64,000 bases of DNA from Chondrinema litorale (GCF_026250525.1 NZ_CP111043.1:806001-870000), one strand, 5' to 3'. Shown: positions 1-9,536, counted from the first letter of the stretch. A program made the numbers and translations. Notes: generated from the sequence alone by a model not told the origin.

Positions 1-266
1 TCTAAAGCTTCTTCAATCTCGAAAAGAGTTTCTCCTGGTACGAAACCATCAGCAACTGCTTTATCCCATGATTTAGAAGGCTTTCTTTGCCCTACGATTA
101 CATTTATACCATTATCTTTTTGGTTTAAAGCTTGTCCAGGACCCTGAACGCCATAACCAATAACTGCAATGGTTTCATCTTTCAACACTTCTTGTGCTTT
201 ACTAAGTGGGAACTCTTCACGTGTTACCACATTCTCTTCTACACCCCCGAAGTTTATCTTAGCCAT
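1..266 (-). CDS. ilvC: ketol-acid reductoisomerase, N-terminal part (runs off the window)
   Basis: Catalyses the second common step of valine/isoleucine synthesis: NADPH-dependent isomerisation and reduction of acetohydroxy acids. Only the first 88 codons are visible. They begin at an ATG (MAKINFGG) and contain the Rossmann nucleotide-binding motif GYGVQGPGQALN at about residues 37-48, followed by VGQRKPSKSW, the loop that recognises the NADPH phosphate in this family. It is the last visible gene of the ilvE-ilvD-ilvB-ilvN-ilvC operon, 90 nt after ilvN, and should be under the attenuator found before ilvE. The catalytic half lies outside the window, so intactness cannot be judged. Confidence 0.95.
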   Translation of the reverse strand, partial: MAKINFGGVEENVVTREEFPLSKAQEVLKDETIAVIGYGVQGPGQALNQKDNGINVIVGQRKPSKSWDKAVADGFVPGETLFEIEEAL

Positions 267-356
267 AAAAATTTAAAATTGATGTTTCTGAAAATAATTA
301 GTTGTTTAAAATTTGATTTCGGTTATCTGTTTTAACAGATTTATATTTTCCGTAAA

Positions 357-914
357 TTAATTGTCAAGTGAATAAGCCAAATCTTCTAATTCTTGAAGAT
401 AAGACATTACTTTTCGCATTGGTTTTGGAATAGCAACCCTACCAGATCTCACAAAGCCAAGTACACCAAACGGTTTAAGCGCTTCAAACAATTCTTGAGT
501 CTCATGCTCATGGCCTGTTTTTTCAATCACTACAAACTCTTCTTCAACTGTAAGAATTCTCGCATAGTGGTTTCTAATGATATGTTCAATAGTTTCACCA
601 CCAAAAAGTGCTTTTGTAGGTATTTTATAAAGTGCTATTTCCTGAAAAATAACTTGTTCTTCTTCGTAGTAGAAAGCCTTAAGCACACCAATTTGCTTTT
701 CTATTTGCTTAACAACCTTTGCTACCTGAGAAGCAGTGGTTTTAATAACCACTGTAAATCTATAAATATCTTTTAACTCTGACTCAGAAGTCGTTAAGCT
801 CAGAATATTCATTTTTCTTCTGGTAAAAATAATCGTTATTCTATTTACCAGCCCAATCTTATTTTCGGTAAAAAGTGAAAGGGTAAATCTTTTTTCTTCT
901 TCCTTGATTTCCAT
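357..914 (-). CDS. ilvN: acetolactate synthase small (regulatory) subunit
   Basis: Regulatory subunit that activates the IlvB catalytic subunit and confers valine feedback inhibition in this family. The N-terminal ACT domain is recognisable at about residues 6-80 (FTLSLFTENKIGLVNRIT, with the GLVNRI ligand-loop type sequence), and the second half matches the C-terminal ACT-like domain of IlvN (FGVLGFVRSGRVAI near the end). The reading frame can be extended 8 codons upstream to a TTG, but the ATG at 914 (MEIKEEEKRF) fits the family and is preferred, giving 185 residues. It follows ilvB by 51 nt, and ilvC starts 90 nt downstream, so it is co-transcribed. Confidence 0.93.
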   Translation of the reverse strand: MEIKEEEKRFTLSLFTENKIGLVNRITIIFTRRKMNILSLTTSESELKDIYRFTVVIKTTASQVAKVVKQIEKQIGVLKAFYYEEEQVIFQEIALYKIPTKALFGGETIEHIIRNHYARILTVEEEFVVIEKTGHEHETQELFEALKPFGVLGFVRSGRVAIPKPMRKVMSYLQELEDLAYSLDN

Positions 915-965
915 AATACACAAAATAATACTTTTCAAAAAATACTAAAAGCAAAGACTTAAATC

Positions 966-2735
966 CTACTCCAAACGGATATCTGTTACAGATGCTCCTG
1001 TTGGAACCATAGGGAATACATTGTTTTCTTTTTCCACGATCACTTCTAGTAAATAAGATTCTTCTGAAGCAAGCATATTCTTAAGACTAGTTTCTAAATC
1101 TTCTCGCTTATTTACTTGCTCTCCTTTTATACCAAAACTCTTAGCAAGCATAATAAAATCGGGGCTTTCAATGTCTACAAATGAATAGCGTCTATCGAAA
1201 AATAATTGCTGCCACTGGCGAACCATTCCCAAGTAGCTATTATTAAGAATAATAATTTTAACAGGAACTTTCTCTTGCATAATAGTTCCTAGCTCTTGTA
1301 AAGTCATTTGGAAACCACCATCACCAATAATTGCAACAACATCGCGATCTGGCTTAGCAACTTTAGCTCCGATAGCAGCAGGCAATGCAAAACCCATTGT
1401 ACCAAGACCACCAGAAGTAACATTGCTGTCTGTTTCTAAATAATTATAATATCTAGATACTACCATTTGGTGTTGGCCAACATCACTAACAGTAATTGCT
1501 TTACCTTCGGTTAATTCTGAAAGTTTATTAACCACTTCGGCCATCTTTAACTTCTCAGTAGATGGAGCCAAATCTTTCTCAATTACTTTTCTTTTTTCTT
1601 CTGCATCACAAGCTGCAAACTCTGCTAACCACTCAGGATAAGACTTTTCTTTTACCCTTTCTATCAAAGATTTAAGCGCATCTTTAGCATCGCCTAGTAA
1701 AGCTACTTCTGTTTTCACATTTTTATCAATCTCAGAAGGATCAATTTCTACATGAATTACTTTTGCTTGCTTAGCATATCTGTTTAAATCGCCAGTTACA
1801 CGGTCGTCAAACCTCATTCCTATAGCGATTAAAACATCACACTCATTGGTTTTAATATTCGGTCCATAATTTCCGTGCATGCCTACATAACCCACGTATT
1901 GATCGTGGTCATTAGGAAAAGCAGAAAGTCCTAAAAGTGTACTGGCAACTGGAATACCCGTTTTTTCGGCAAAAGCTTTTAATTCTTCTTGAGCTTGAGA
2001 TATTAAAATACCATGACCAATAATCATGTATGGCCTTACAGCATTATTAATTATCTCAGCAGCTTCATCAAGCTTTGCTTCATCAAGTTTTCTATATGGA
2101 TGGTAACTTCTTACTTTTTCACATTTCTGATATTCGAAGTCCATCAATTCATTCTGAGCATTTTTAGTAATATCAATTACTACTGGTCCAGGTCTTCCAC
2201 TTTTAGCAATATAAAATGCTTTAGCAATGGCTTCAGGAATTTCATCTGCAGATGTTACCTGATAGTTCCACTTTGTTACAGGCATAGAAATACCTACTAC
2301 ATCAGTTTCTTGAAAAGCATCTGTACCCAATAACTCTTTAGTAACCTGACCGGTAATACATACCATTGGGGTTGAGTCTATCATAGCATCTGCAATACCG
2401 GTAATCAGGTTGGTTGCACCCGGACCTGAAGTAGCAAAACAAACTCCGACTTTATTAGTTACCCTTGCATACCCTTGTGCTGCGTGAGTTGCACCTTGCT
2501 CATGTCTGACCAGTAGGTGTCTCACTTGATCCATATAGTGATAAAGTGCATCATAAGTTGGCATGATTGCTCCTCCCGGGTAGCCAAAAATTGTGTCCAC
2601 ACCCTCAGCAATCAAAGATAGAATGACTGCCTCCGCTCCGCTGATATTTTTCTTGCTAATCAGAGTCTTCCCTGAAGGCTGATACATCGTGGTGGTGTTC
2701 AATAAAGTTGTCATCTCTGGTTTTGTTTTATCCAT
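966..2735 (-). CDS. ilvB: acetolactate synthase large (catalytic) subunit
   Basis: Thiamine-diphosphate enzyme condensing two pyruvates, or pyruvate with 2-oxobutyrate, in the first common step of Val/Leu/Ile synthesis. The full length of 589 residues is normal. Visible landmarks are FGYPGGAIMP near residue 50, the catalytic glutamate in RHEQGATHAA (Glu79), the FAD-type central domain, and the ThDP-binding signature running from GDGGFQM (about 471) to ILNN (about 499). The first 25 or so residues are a non-conserved extension, and an internal ATG at residue 8 is an alternative start. It sits between ilvD (43 nt upstream) and ilvN (51 nt downstream), as expected for a holoenzyme operon. Confidence 0.96.
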   Translation of the reverse strand: MDKTKPEMTTLLNTTTMYQPSGKTLISKKNISGAEAVILSLIAEGVDTIFGYPGGAIMPTYDALYHYMDQVRHLLVRHEQGATHAAQGYARVTNKVGVCFATSGPGATNLITGIADAMIDSTPMVCITGQVTKELLGTDAFQETDVVGISMPVTKWNYQVTSADEIPEAIAKAFYIAKSGRPGPVVIDITKNAQNELMDFEYQKCEKVRSYHPYRKLDEAKLDEAAEIINNAVRPYMIIGHGILISQAQEELKAFAEKTGIPVASTLLGLSAFPNDHDQYVGYVGMHGNYGPNIKTNECDVLIAIGMRFDDRVTGDLNRYAKQAKVIHVEIDPSEIDKNVKTEVALLGDAKDALKSLIERVKEKSYPEWLAEFAACDAEEKRKVIEKDLAPSTEKLKMAEVVNKLSELTEGKAITVSDVGQHQMVVSRYYNYLETDSNVTSGGLGTMGFALPAAIGAKVAKPDRDVVAIIGDGGFQMTLQELGTIMQEKVPVKIIILNNSYLGMVRQWQQLFFDRRYSFVDIESPDFIMLAKSFGIKGEQVNKREDLETSLKNMLASEESYLLEVIVEKENNVFPMVPTGASVTDIRLE

Positions 2736-2778
2736 GATATTGCCATTAAGGCTATAAATAGGGGTTTTAGAAAAATTT

Positions 2779-4458
2779 TTACTCGTCAGTTACGCAACCT
2801 TCAGAAGCTGAAGATACTGACTTAATATATTTATATAAGATTCCTTTTTTTACTTTGTAATCAGGAGCTGTCCAGTTTGCCTTTCTAGCTGCCAATTCTT
2901 CGTCAGAAAGCTCGACCTTCAATGTATTAGCTACTGCATCGATGGTAATAATGTCATCATCTTTAATTAAAGCAATGTTACCACCTTCTTGTGCTTCTGG
3001 AGTTACGTGACCAATCACAAAACCGTGCGATCCTCCAGAAAATCTTCCATCAGTAATTAATGCAACAGACTTACCTAATCCTGCTCCCATTATCGCTGAA
3101 GTAATTTTCAACATTTCTGACATTCCCGGTCCGCCTTTAGGTCCAGAGAAGCGAATAACTACTACATCGCCTTCTTTTACTTTGCCAGCTTCTATACCTT
3201 TTATTGTCTCAAACTCATTATTAAAAACTCTTGCAGGTCCAGAAAAAAGCTCGCCTTCTTTACCAGTAATTTTGGCAACAGCTCCACCTGTAGCTAAGTT
3301 TCCATAAAGGATTCTTAAGTGCCCAGTTGGTTTTATAGGATTGCTTAGTGGTCTTACTACATCTTGACCTTCTTCTAATCCTGGTAAATCTTTTAGGTTT
3401 TCTGCAATAGTTTTACCTGTTACAGTTAAGCAATCACCGTTTAGTATACCTTCTTCCAACATCATTTTCATTACTGCTGGAATTCCACCTACTTGGTGAA
3501 TATCTTCCATTAGGTATTTACCACTAGGTTTCATATCTCCCAATAGAGGTGTTTTATCGCTAATTCTTTGGAAGTCATCAATAGAAAGTGGAATATCAAA
3601 TGCTTTTGCAATCGCGATTAAATGAAGTACTGCATTGGTTGAACCACCAAGTACGGTAATTAATTTAATAGCATTTTCAAATGACTCTCTAGTAACAATA
3701 TCTCTCGGCTTAATATCATTTGCTAATAGATTATAAAAAGCTTTACCTGCTTCTACACATTCTGCTTTTTTCTGCGGACTTACAGCCGGATTAGAAGAAC
3801 TATAAGGCAAACTCAAGCCTAATACTTCAATTGCTGACGCCATTGTATTAGCAGTATACATACCACCACAAGCACCTGCACCCGGACAAGCATTTTTAAT
3901 TACACCTTTATAATCTTCGTCAGATATATCGCCTTTAAACCTCTCTCCTAATGCTTCAAAGGCAGAAACAATGTTAAGTTTTTTGTCTTTCCAGCATCCT
4001 GCCGCAATGGTTCCACCATAAATCATTATTGATGGTCTGTTAATTCTACCCATTGCCATTACAGCACCCGGCATATTTTTATCGCAACCTACAACTGCTG
4101 CTAGACCATCATAAAACTGTGCTCCTACTACTGTTTCGATTGAATCAGCAATAATATCACGAGAAGGAAGAGAATACATCATTCCGGTAGTTCCGTTAGA
4201 AATACCATCACTGACCCCAATAGTATTGAAAATTAGGCCGACCAGCCCTGCTTCAACTACACCTTTTTTGACGTCTACCGCCAAATCGTTTAGGTGCATG
4301 TTACAAGTATTGCCCTCGTAGCCAGTACTGACTATACCCACTTGCGCTTTTTTGAGGTCTTCTTCAGTTAAACCCACTCCGTACAGCATAGCTTGTGAAG
4401 CTGGTTGCTGAGGATCTTGAGTTATCGTTTTGCTGTGTTTGTTAAGCTCTCCCTTCAT
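2779..4458 (-). CDS. ilvD: dihydroxy-acid dehydratase
   Basis: Iron-sulfur enzyme that dehydrates 2,3-dihydroxy acids to the 2-oxo acids used by IlvE. The 559-residue protein carries the three cysteine positions expected of the cluster: Cys52 in [11 protein letters not shown], Cys125 in [10 protein letters not shown] and Cys197 in [15 protein letters not shown]. The C-terminal signature [14 protein letters not shown] is also present. The start ATG at 4458 lies 30 nt after the ilvE stop, so this is the second structural gene of the ilv operon. The N-terminal 20 residues ([12 protein letters not shown]) are poorly conserved in the family. Nothing suggests damage. Confidence 0.96.
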   Translation of the reverse strand: MKGELNKHSKTITQDPQQPASQAMLYGVGLTEEDLKKAQVGIVSTGYEGNTCNMHLNDLAVDVKKGVVEAGLVGLIFNTIGVSDGISNGTTGMMYSLPSRDIIADSIETVVGAQFYDGLAAVVGCDKNMPGAVMAMGRINRPSIMIYGGTIAAGCWKDKKLNIVSAFEALGERFKGDISDEDYKGVIKNACPGAGACGGMYTANTMASAIEVLGLSLPYSSSNPAVSPQKKAECVEAGKAFYNLLANDIKPRDIVTRESFENAIKLITVLGGSTNAVLHLIAIAKAFDIPLSIDDFQRISDKTPLLGDMKPSGKYLMEDIHQVGGIPAVMKMMLEEGILNGDCLTVTGKTIAENLKDLPGLEEGQDVVRPLSNPIKPTGHLRILYGNLATGGAVAKITGKEGELFSGPARVFNNEFETIKGIEAGKVKEGDVVVIRFSGPKGGPGMSEMLKITSAIMGAGLGKSVALITDGRFSGGSHGFVIGHVTPEAQEGGNIALIKDDDIITIDAVANTLKVELSDEELAARKANWTAPDYKVKKGILYKYIKSVSSASEGCVTDE

Positions 4459-4488
4459 TGGTTTCTTCTGATGAAGTTGATTTTAGAT

Positions 4489-5379
4489 TTATATAATAGA
4501 ATAAGAGTCGTATTCACCATGAGTTACAATCTGCTTGTACTTCGTAAAGAGTTGATAACCCATTGTATCTTCCCATTTCTTTTTAAATGCTTGATGATTG
4601 AAAGACTTAATTCCTGCTACTTCAGTTGCTGTTCCAGTAAAGAAAGCACCATCTGCTGCTTCTAACTCTTGTACTGTAAACAGCCTTTCTACCACTTCAA
4701 AATCAAGTTCTTTCGCAAGCTGTTTTATTGTTTTTCTTGTAATACCTGGCAATATGTGGCCTTCTGGTGGAGTAAATAACACGCCATCTTTTTCCATAAA
4801 GAAGTTATCTCCTGGGCTTTGTGCTATAAACCCTCCTGAATCGAGTAGTAAAGCTTCGTCAAAACCTTTAAGTTTAGCTTCTTGAGTTGCCAGTATCGAA
4901 TTGATATAGTTACCTGTAATTTTAGCATCTACATAAGATGCTTTTGGGTTAGGTCGCTGAAAAGAAGAAAGCATTACATCCAACTGATCATTTAACTGGT
5001 ATCGTGGCCACTTCCATGCTGAGATAAAAATGTTTACTTCGTTGGTTTTTGTTAACCTCATATTAGGTCCCAAATAAACCAATGGTCTTATGTAAGCATT
5101 ATCCAGCTTATTATCTTCCAGTAATCTATAAGTGATATTTACAAGTTCTTCTGCAGTGTAGGGTACTTTTATATGAATTCTGGCTGATGATTTAATCAAT
5201 CTTTCATAATGCTCTCTAATTTTGAAAGCTTGTGTACCTGCTACTGTTTCGTAAGCTCTTATACCGTCAAAAACTCCACTTCCATAGTGCAGGGTTTGCG
5301 AGAATAGATCTGTTTTAGCCTCAGTAGCTTTTACAAAATTCCCATTATGAAATACTATTGTTTTCTTGGTATAATACAT
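4489..5379 (-). CDS. ilvE: branched-chain amino acid aminotransferase (PLP fold type IV)
   Basis: Final transamination of 2-oxo acids to Val, Leu and Ile using glutamate. The 296-residue class IV aminotransferase has the expected landmarks: HYGSGVFDGIRAYE near residues 31-44, the putative PLP lysine Lys153 in DAKITGNYIN, EALLLDSGGFIAQSPGDNFF, and GITRKTI around residue 215. The frame extends two codons further to a TTG (5385), but the ATG at 5379 is the natural start. It is the first structural gene of the operon and is directly preceded by an intrinsic terminator/attenuator and leader peptide gene, so expression should respond to charging of branched-chain tRNAs. The single ilvE presumably serves all three amino acids (inference). 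Confidence 0.93.
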   Translation of the reverse strand: MYYTKKTIVFHNGNFVKATEAKTDLFSQTLHYGSGVFDGIRAYETVAGTQAFKIREHYERLIKSSARIHIKVPYTAEELVNITYRLLEDNKLDNAYIRPLVYLGPNMRLTKTNEVNIFISAWKWPRYQLNDQLDVMLSSFQRPNPKASYVDAKITGNYINSILATQEAKLKGFDEALLLDSGGFIAQSPGDNFFMEKDGVLFTPPEGHILPGITRKTIKQLAKELDFEVVERLFTVQELEAADGAFFTGTATEVAGIKSFNHQAFKKKWEDTMGYQLFTKYKQIVTHGEYDSYSII

Positions 5380-5402
5380 AATCAATTCAATTTTTTAATA
5401 AT

Positions 5403-5435
5403 AAAAAAACCTTTCTCTGGCATAGAGAAAGGTTT
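5403..5435 (-). terminator. ilv operon attenuator: intrinsic terminator hairpin
   Basis: On the minus strand a perfect 12-bp stem (arms 5424-5435 and 5407-5418, arm sequence AAACCTTTCTCT) with a 5-nt loop is followed by a run of T (5409-5403). It lies between the ilv leader peptide gene and the ilvE start, 24 nt before the ilvE ATG. A terminator ahead of the first structural gene only makes sense as an attenuator. Confidence 0.9.
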
Positions 5436-5468
5436 AATTAAAATATATGCATAGTAGACCTTTCTCCT
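5424..5468 (-). promoter_or_regulatory. ilv antiterminator: alternative pairing with the leader stop region
   Basis: The segment GAGAAAGGT (minus strand, 5466-5458), which immediately follows and overlaps the leader-peptide stop codon, duplicates the 3' arm of the terminator. It can therefore pair with ACCTTTCTC (5433-5425), the 5' arm, and prevent terminator formation. A ribosome finishing the leader peptide would cover 5468-5458 and allow termination. A ribosome stalled earlier, on Ile/Leu/Val codons, would leave it free to form the antiterminator. Confidence 0.8.
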
Positions 5469-5541
5469 AACATTTTGCCAGGACGACCACGACTAGAATA
5501 ATGAGGCCGATAAATGATGAAGAAAAGTTCATATCTGTCAT
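5467..5541 (-). CDS. ilv leader peptide (24 residues, Ile/Leu/Val-rich)
   Basis: An ATG-started 24-codon ORF whose product begins MTDMNFSSSF and then reads IGLIILVVVVLAKC. Ten of its twelve residues 11-22 (IGLIILVVVVLA) are Ile, Leu or Val, including four consecutive valines. Its TAG stop overlaps the sequence that can disrupt the following terminator. Position (first ORF after a candidate promoter, directly before ilvE), composition and the mutually exclusive hairpins identify it as the leader peptide of a ribosome-mediated attenuator controlling ilvEDBNC. It is not expected to have any function as a finished peptide. No Shine-Dalgarno sequence is visible, as usual in Bacteroidota. Confidence 0.88.
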   Translation of the reverse strand: MTDMNFSSSFIGLIILVVVVLAKC

Positions 5542-5562
5542 TGTAAATTTTGATTACTTAAT

Positions 5563-5598
5563 CAAAGTAAGTTACTCATCTAATATTATCCAAAAAAA
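5563..5598 (-). promoter_or_regulatory. candidate ilv promoter
   Basis: On the minus strand TTACTTTG (5570-5563) is one base off the Bacteroidota -7 element TAnnTTTG, and a TTTTTTTG (5598-5591) lies 20 nt upstream at the place of the -33 TTTG element. Transcription would start near 5556, about 15 nt before the leader peptide ATG. Confidence 0.45.
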
Positions 5599-5714
5599 CA
5601 ACCTATATAATTATTTTTAATTTACGGTTTCCAAAACCAAAACATATTAGAATAGCCTCTATATTACAGAAATAGCTAATATTTCCATTTTTAAAATTAC
5701 TATTGCTACAGAAG

Positions 5715-8642
5715 CTATTTTCCTTCTAAGATGTTCATATACTTCATAGCATTGGCCTCATCCCCTATTTCCTTGTAGGCGTAAACCAGATTTTGATAAA
5801 CATCGCGTTGGTTAGGGTTCATTTCCAATGCTCGGTGCATGTTTCTAATTGCCAGTTGAAATCGATTGTTTTTAATTTGTGGATTATCTAATCCTTGCTG
5901 TAATAAGGCGATTGACGCTTCCACAAATATTCTTGGATTTCTACCATTGTCATACTTTGCAGCTTCTTCAAAATTTTCTAGAGCCAGATTGTATTTCTTT
6001 AAAGCCATGTAAGATCGACCTCTATTTAAATAACCGCTTGAGTTATTAACCTTTAATTCTATCGATTTGTTAAATAGTCTTATAGCAGCTTCAAAATCTT
6101 TTTTTCTGTTATAGGCTATTCCGGCTAATGTGTAGGCTACAAAATCATCTGGGTTGAGTTGAATTACTTTACTTAAAGTTTTAATTGCATCATCATTGAT
6201 ATTTAAATCAATTTGCAACATACCTTTTATTCTCTGGCCTTCAACATTCTGAGGATCAAATGCTACCGCCTTTTCAGCAATTGCCAATGCTTCTTGTCTT
6301 TTGCCAGCATTTCTCAGGGCAAAAGCTTCTGCTATATAATCATGCTCTCGCTTTACAATAGCCAAAAGAGGTACTGTATCAGCCTTAATCATATGAATAG
6401 TACCTTTTGGTGGAAAACTAGCCTCTATGAGTGCTTGAGGCATTCCTCTGGTGCCAAAGAAAGCATAATCCCATTTTTCTTTATATTTTTCATTCTCGCG
6501 TGTCCACAAGATCTGCACTCTCTCCGGATATTTATTAGCGTAATACTGAGCTGAATTAATTTCGAAATTGGCTGCGACTCTCGTTTTTTCTTCTTCACTT
6601 AAATTGCCATTTTCTATGAGCCATTCAGTAGCTTGTTTCATAGAATTACACCAATATTCCGTTTCGTAGTTTTTGTAAGCTCCATTTATTCCTCCTACAA
6701 ACTCATTGAAATACACATATTCGTTCGGATGATTTTTAACCATCCAATAAGCAGGTTTTATAAATAATACCACTACCAGTGCAGTTGCTGCCACAGGTAC
6801 CCACTTTTGATTGAGGTTGAGTAAATAATTCCAACCAGTTGCAGCCAACACTATCATTGGTACATATACAAACATTAAGTGTCTCCAACCACTATAAAGT
6901 GTTGAGTTTTGAATGATGGTATAAATAATAGGAAAAAAGAAACCGAAAAACATCATAAGTAAAATGCCTTTCTGAGATATTTCTTTTTTAAAAAGAGTTG
7001 GCAAAAGAGACAGAACGAAACCCGCTAAAACAAATACTGGAACACTTATACCAATCCACTTAAAGGTATAATACCAAGGAGGCGAATCCATATTTATTCT
7101 CTCACCCTCAAAAAGCTCATAAGTGATTAGAAACCTAAAGTTTGTAAACTCTGTAAGTGAGATAATTGGGTTTTCAAATGGTTTTTCGTAGCCAAATGGC
7201 CAAAACCAGATACCTAAAAAGTAACTAAAGAATAAAATTACTGCAAGATACAACACATATTTTGGCAAATGACCAGTAGCCTGTTTCCAAGACTTTGCAA
7301 TACCTTCGTATAACCAGTAAGCTCCGCTAAATACACCAAAAAGCCCGATTACTATAAGGCCCCCGATCTTAACACTAATCATAAATGCCATACTCAAGGT
7401 AAGCCATAATAATGTTGCAGGTGATGGAGATGGAAGTTGCTTAAAGAAGCGAATCATGTAAAGAAAACTGGCTGCATAACCTAAAAGAAAAGGAATATCT
7501 TTAGGGTTATTCATACTATGCCCGAAATACCTAGGAGACAAAATCATGAATAAGGCAGCAAAAAGCCCTATTCTCCATGAGCCTAATTCTTTACCTATTC
7601 GGGCAGTAAACATAATCGCCAAAACACCCATTAAAGCATTTAATAGATGACGTGTTTCATAAATGCCAAAAGGAGATATTTTTTCTAATAATGCAGCCAT
7701 TACATCAAAAGAAGCGCTATAATGCATTGTTGCATTTCGGGCATGTTTGGTCATGTCAAACACTTCTTTATTCTCTCCCCCCGAACTGTAATACTTTAAA
7801 ATATCATCAGCATATTCTACCAAAACTGGCTCATCCCAAGTTATTCCATAATCGAAGCTGAGTAAAGGAATGATTATAAATGCCAAAAATAGAATGAGAT
7901 GATAAGCAAGATTATATATACCATGATTCCCATCCTTAAGACCAGACACACCAGATTTACCTTGCTTAATTTGTTTTATTGGTAATAAAAATTTTTCAAA
8001 AAAAAGCTTTTTAAAGTAGGCTAATTTTATTGAAACTATATTTGAGAATTTGATATCAGTTTGAGTATCTGACAATAATACTTCTACTGCTTCTGGATGA
8101 CTACTTTTTAATTGAGAAATGTAATTGTAAGCTCCTGAAGGATAATTGTATAGATCAAATGCACTCAGTGCTTTACTATTTATAATAGTATATGGTATTG
8201 CAGCTCCTTTTAAGTTTAAACCATATAAAAAGTTTACAATCACCAAAAGCAACTTCTGCAAAAAGCCAGTTGGCAACTTCTCTACAAAGTATAATGCATC
8301 GGACTTTTGCTTGTGATGATGATACCATTTATTTATATGGTCAAACTGATCTTTATTAAACTCAGAATTGATTAACAAGCAATCCATATCACCTTGCTCT
8401 TTGCAAATTGCTTTAACTTCATCAATTGCAATTTCAGGGTTTTCTGAAACTGAATGTACATTTTCAGAATACTCAGCAGCCTCGCCTAAAACGAATACCT
8501 TTAATCCAGACTTACTAGCACTAGTATAAAAGTCTTGATTGAGCAATTCCTGACCATTTTTAACGATTAAAGCCAGACTTCCCACTTTTTTAGGAACTTG
8601 TATTGATTCTGCTCTTTTCGCTTTTTTTAACTTTTTTGCCAT
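5715..8642 (-). CDS. GT-C type membrane glycosyltransferase with C-terminal TPR domain
   Basis: A 975-residue protein (from ATG 8642, MAKKLKKAKR) in three parts. Residues 1-245 are soluble and look like a remnant of a GT2-like nucleotide-sugar domain, without a clear DxD motif. Residues 246-660 hold about ten hydrophobic segments like the PMT/ArnT GT-C fold, with Asp270-Glu271 (ITWDEP) in the first external loop where these enzymes keep their catalytic acid. Residues 785-973 are about five TPR repeats (FDPQNVEG, LNPDDFVAY, MNPNQRDVY). The likely role is transfer of a sugar from a lipid carrier outside the inner membrane, but the substrate is unknown. The frame extends 27 codons further to a TTG, with an alternative ATG at 8648. 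It appears monocistronic. Confidence 0.75.
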   Translation of the reverse strand: MAKKLKKAKRAESIQVPKKVGSLALIVKNGQELLNQDFYTSASKSGLKVFVLGEAAEYSENVHSVSENPEIAIDEVKAICKEQGDMDCLLINSEFNKDQFDHINKWYHHHKQKSDALYFVEKLPTGFLQKLLLVIVNFLYGLNLKGAAIPYTIINSKALSAFDLYNYPSGAYNYISQLKSSHPEAVEVLLSDTQTDIKFSNIVSIKLAYFKKLFFEKFLLPIKQIKQGKSGVSGLKDGNHGIYNLAYHLILFLAFIIIPLLSFDYGITWDEPVLVEYADDILKYYSSGGENKEVFDMTKHARNATMHYSASFDVMAALLEKISPFGIYETRHLLNALMGVLAIMFTARIGKELGSWRIGLFAALFMILSPRYFGHSMNNPKDIPFLLGYAASFLYMIRFFKQLPSPSPATLLWLTLSMAFMISVKIGGLIVIGLFGVFSGAYWLYEGIAKSWKQATGHLPKYVLYLAVILFFSYFLGIWFWPFGYEKPFENPIISLTEFTNFRFLITYELFEGERINMDSPPWYYTFKWIGISVPVFVLAGFVLSLLPTLFKKEISQKGILLMMFFGFFFPIIYTIIQNSTLYSGWRHLMFVYVPMIVLAATGWNYLLNLNQKWVPVAATALVVVLFIKPAYWMVKNHPNEYVYFNEFVGGINGAYKNYETEYWCNSMKQATEWLIENGNLSEEEKTRVAANFEINSAQYYANKYPERVQILWTRENEKYKEKWDYAFFGTRGMPQALIEASFPPKGTIHMIKADTVPLLAIVKREHDYIAEAFALRNAGKRQEALAIAEKAVAFDPQNVEGQRIKGMLQIDLNINDDAIKTLSKVIQLNPDDFVAYTLAGIAYNRKKDFEAAIRLFNKSIELKVNNSSGYLNRGRSYMALKKYNLALENFEEAAKYDNGRNPRIFVEASIALLQQGLDNPQIKNNRFQLAIRNMHRALEMNPNQRDVYQNLVYAYKEIGDEANAMKYMNILEGK

Positions 8643-9389
8643 AAACATCAACCTTATGATACCAAAGCTAATAATTGTTAATGTAAAACCTAAAATTCTT
8701 GATTTGTCACTATTAAAAAACAACCATTAACAAGTACAACAACCAGATATTTTGCTTAAAAATAAAAAGTTAACTGAAGTGTGAATTAAGATGGGAAATT
8801 AAATATCAGATAAATTAAACCAGAGCAAAAAAATTCTTGAACATTCTGAAGAAATTTCAGCTAGCAACTAAGTACTTATAACATAAGTAATTGTTATCAA
8901 ACAATGCTTTTCATATAATTTTAAATAGTTAAAATTATAATTTAGTCACATGTAAATACTTGAGTAATAAAATTCTTTAAATATAAACCACATAAAATTA
9001 CTAAACCGTGATTAACAAAATATATAATTACAAATTCATTAAAAAACAAATCATTAATTCAAATATTATATTTAAATCAAAATATAATACTAAAACAAAA
9101 ACTGTAATTATTATAAAACTATTTTAATCTTATGTAACATATTTAATTAAAAATTTAAAAATATAGTTATATGCAGCCGAAAGCATAATTACCTTATTAA
9201 ATATTACAAGCCTGATTTTCAGCATTTTTAATTTATAATCTGATTTTTATTAACATAGTACAATAGTTGAATTACCGCAACTATAATTTTTTCAACTATT
9301 TGCATTTTTTTGCAAGACCTTAAAATTAAAAACACTAATAGGAAATTATCTACATGTTTACTTTTTAAATTCTTGTTGCATTTATTTTA
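8643..9389. other. gene-free AT-rich intergenic region
   Basis: About 750 nt with long A/T tracts and frequent stops in all frames. No ORF with coding character, tRNA or strong hairpin was found before the terminator at 9390. It must contain the promoter of the minus-strand glycosyltransferase, but no convincing -7/-33 pair was recognised. Confidence 0.6.
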
Positions 9390-9420
9390 AAAAAAGCCAG
9401 TTTGATTAACTGGCTTTTTT
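9390..9420. terminator. bidirectional intrinsic terminator
   Basis: The perfect 11-bp stem AAAAAAGCCAG / CTGGCTTTTTT (9390-9400 and 9410-9420) with a 9-nt loop gives a T run on either strand. No recognisable gene ends directly at it: the nearest minus-strand gene, gpsA, has its own hairpin at 9507-9536. Confidence 0.7.
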
Positions 9421-9506
9421 ATCGAATAAACAACTATTAATTACAAATGCACGTTAACAATTAATGACAATGAAAGCAAAACTTTTAGCAATAAAGAGAA
9501 TAATTT

Positions 9507-9536
9507 AAAAAAACCGGTTTTATAACCGGTTTTTTT
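9507..9536. terminator. intrinsic terminator of gpsA (usable in both directions)
   Basis: The 13-bp perfect stem AAAAAAACCGGTT / AACCGGTTTTTTT with a 4-nt loop overlaps the last two bases of the gpsA stop codon. T runs follow on both strands. Confidence 0.85.

Noticed and set aside
9464..9508. A 14-codon ORF (MTMKAKLLAIKRII) between two terminators
   Set aside because: Too short to judge, with no promoter element seen. It may simply be chance in the gap.
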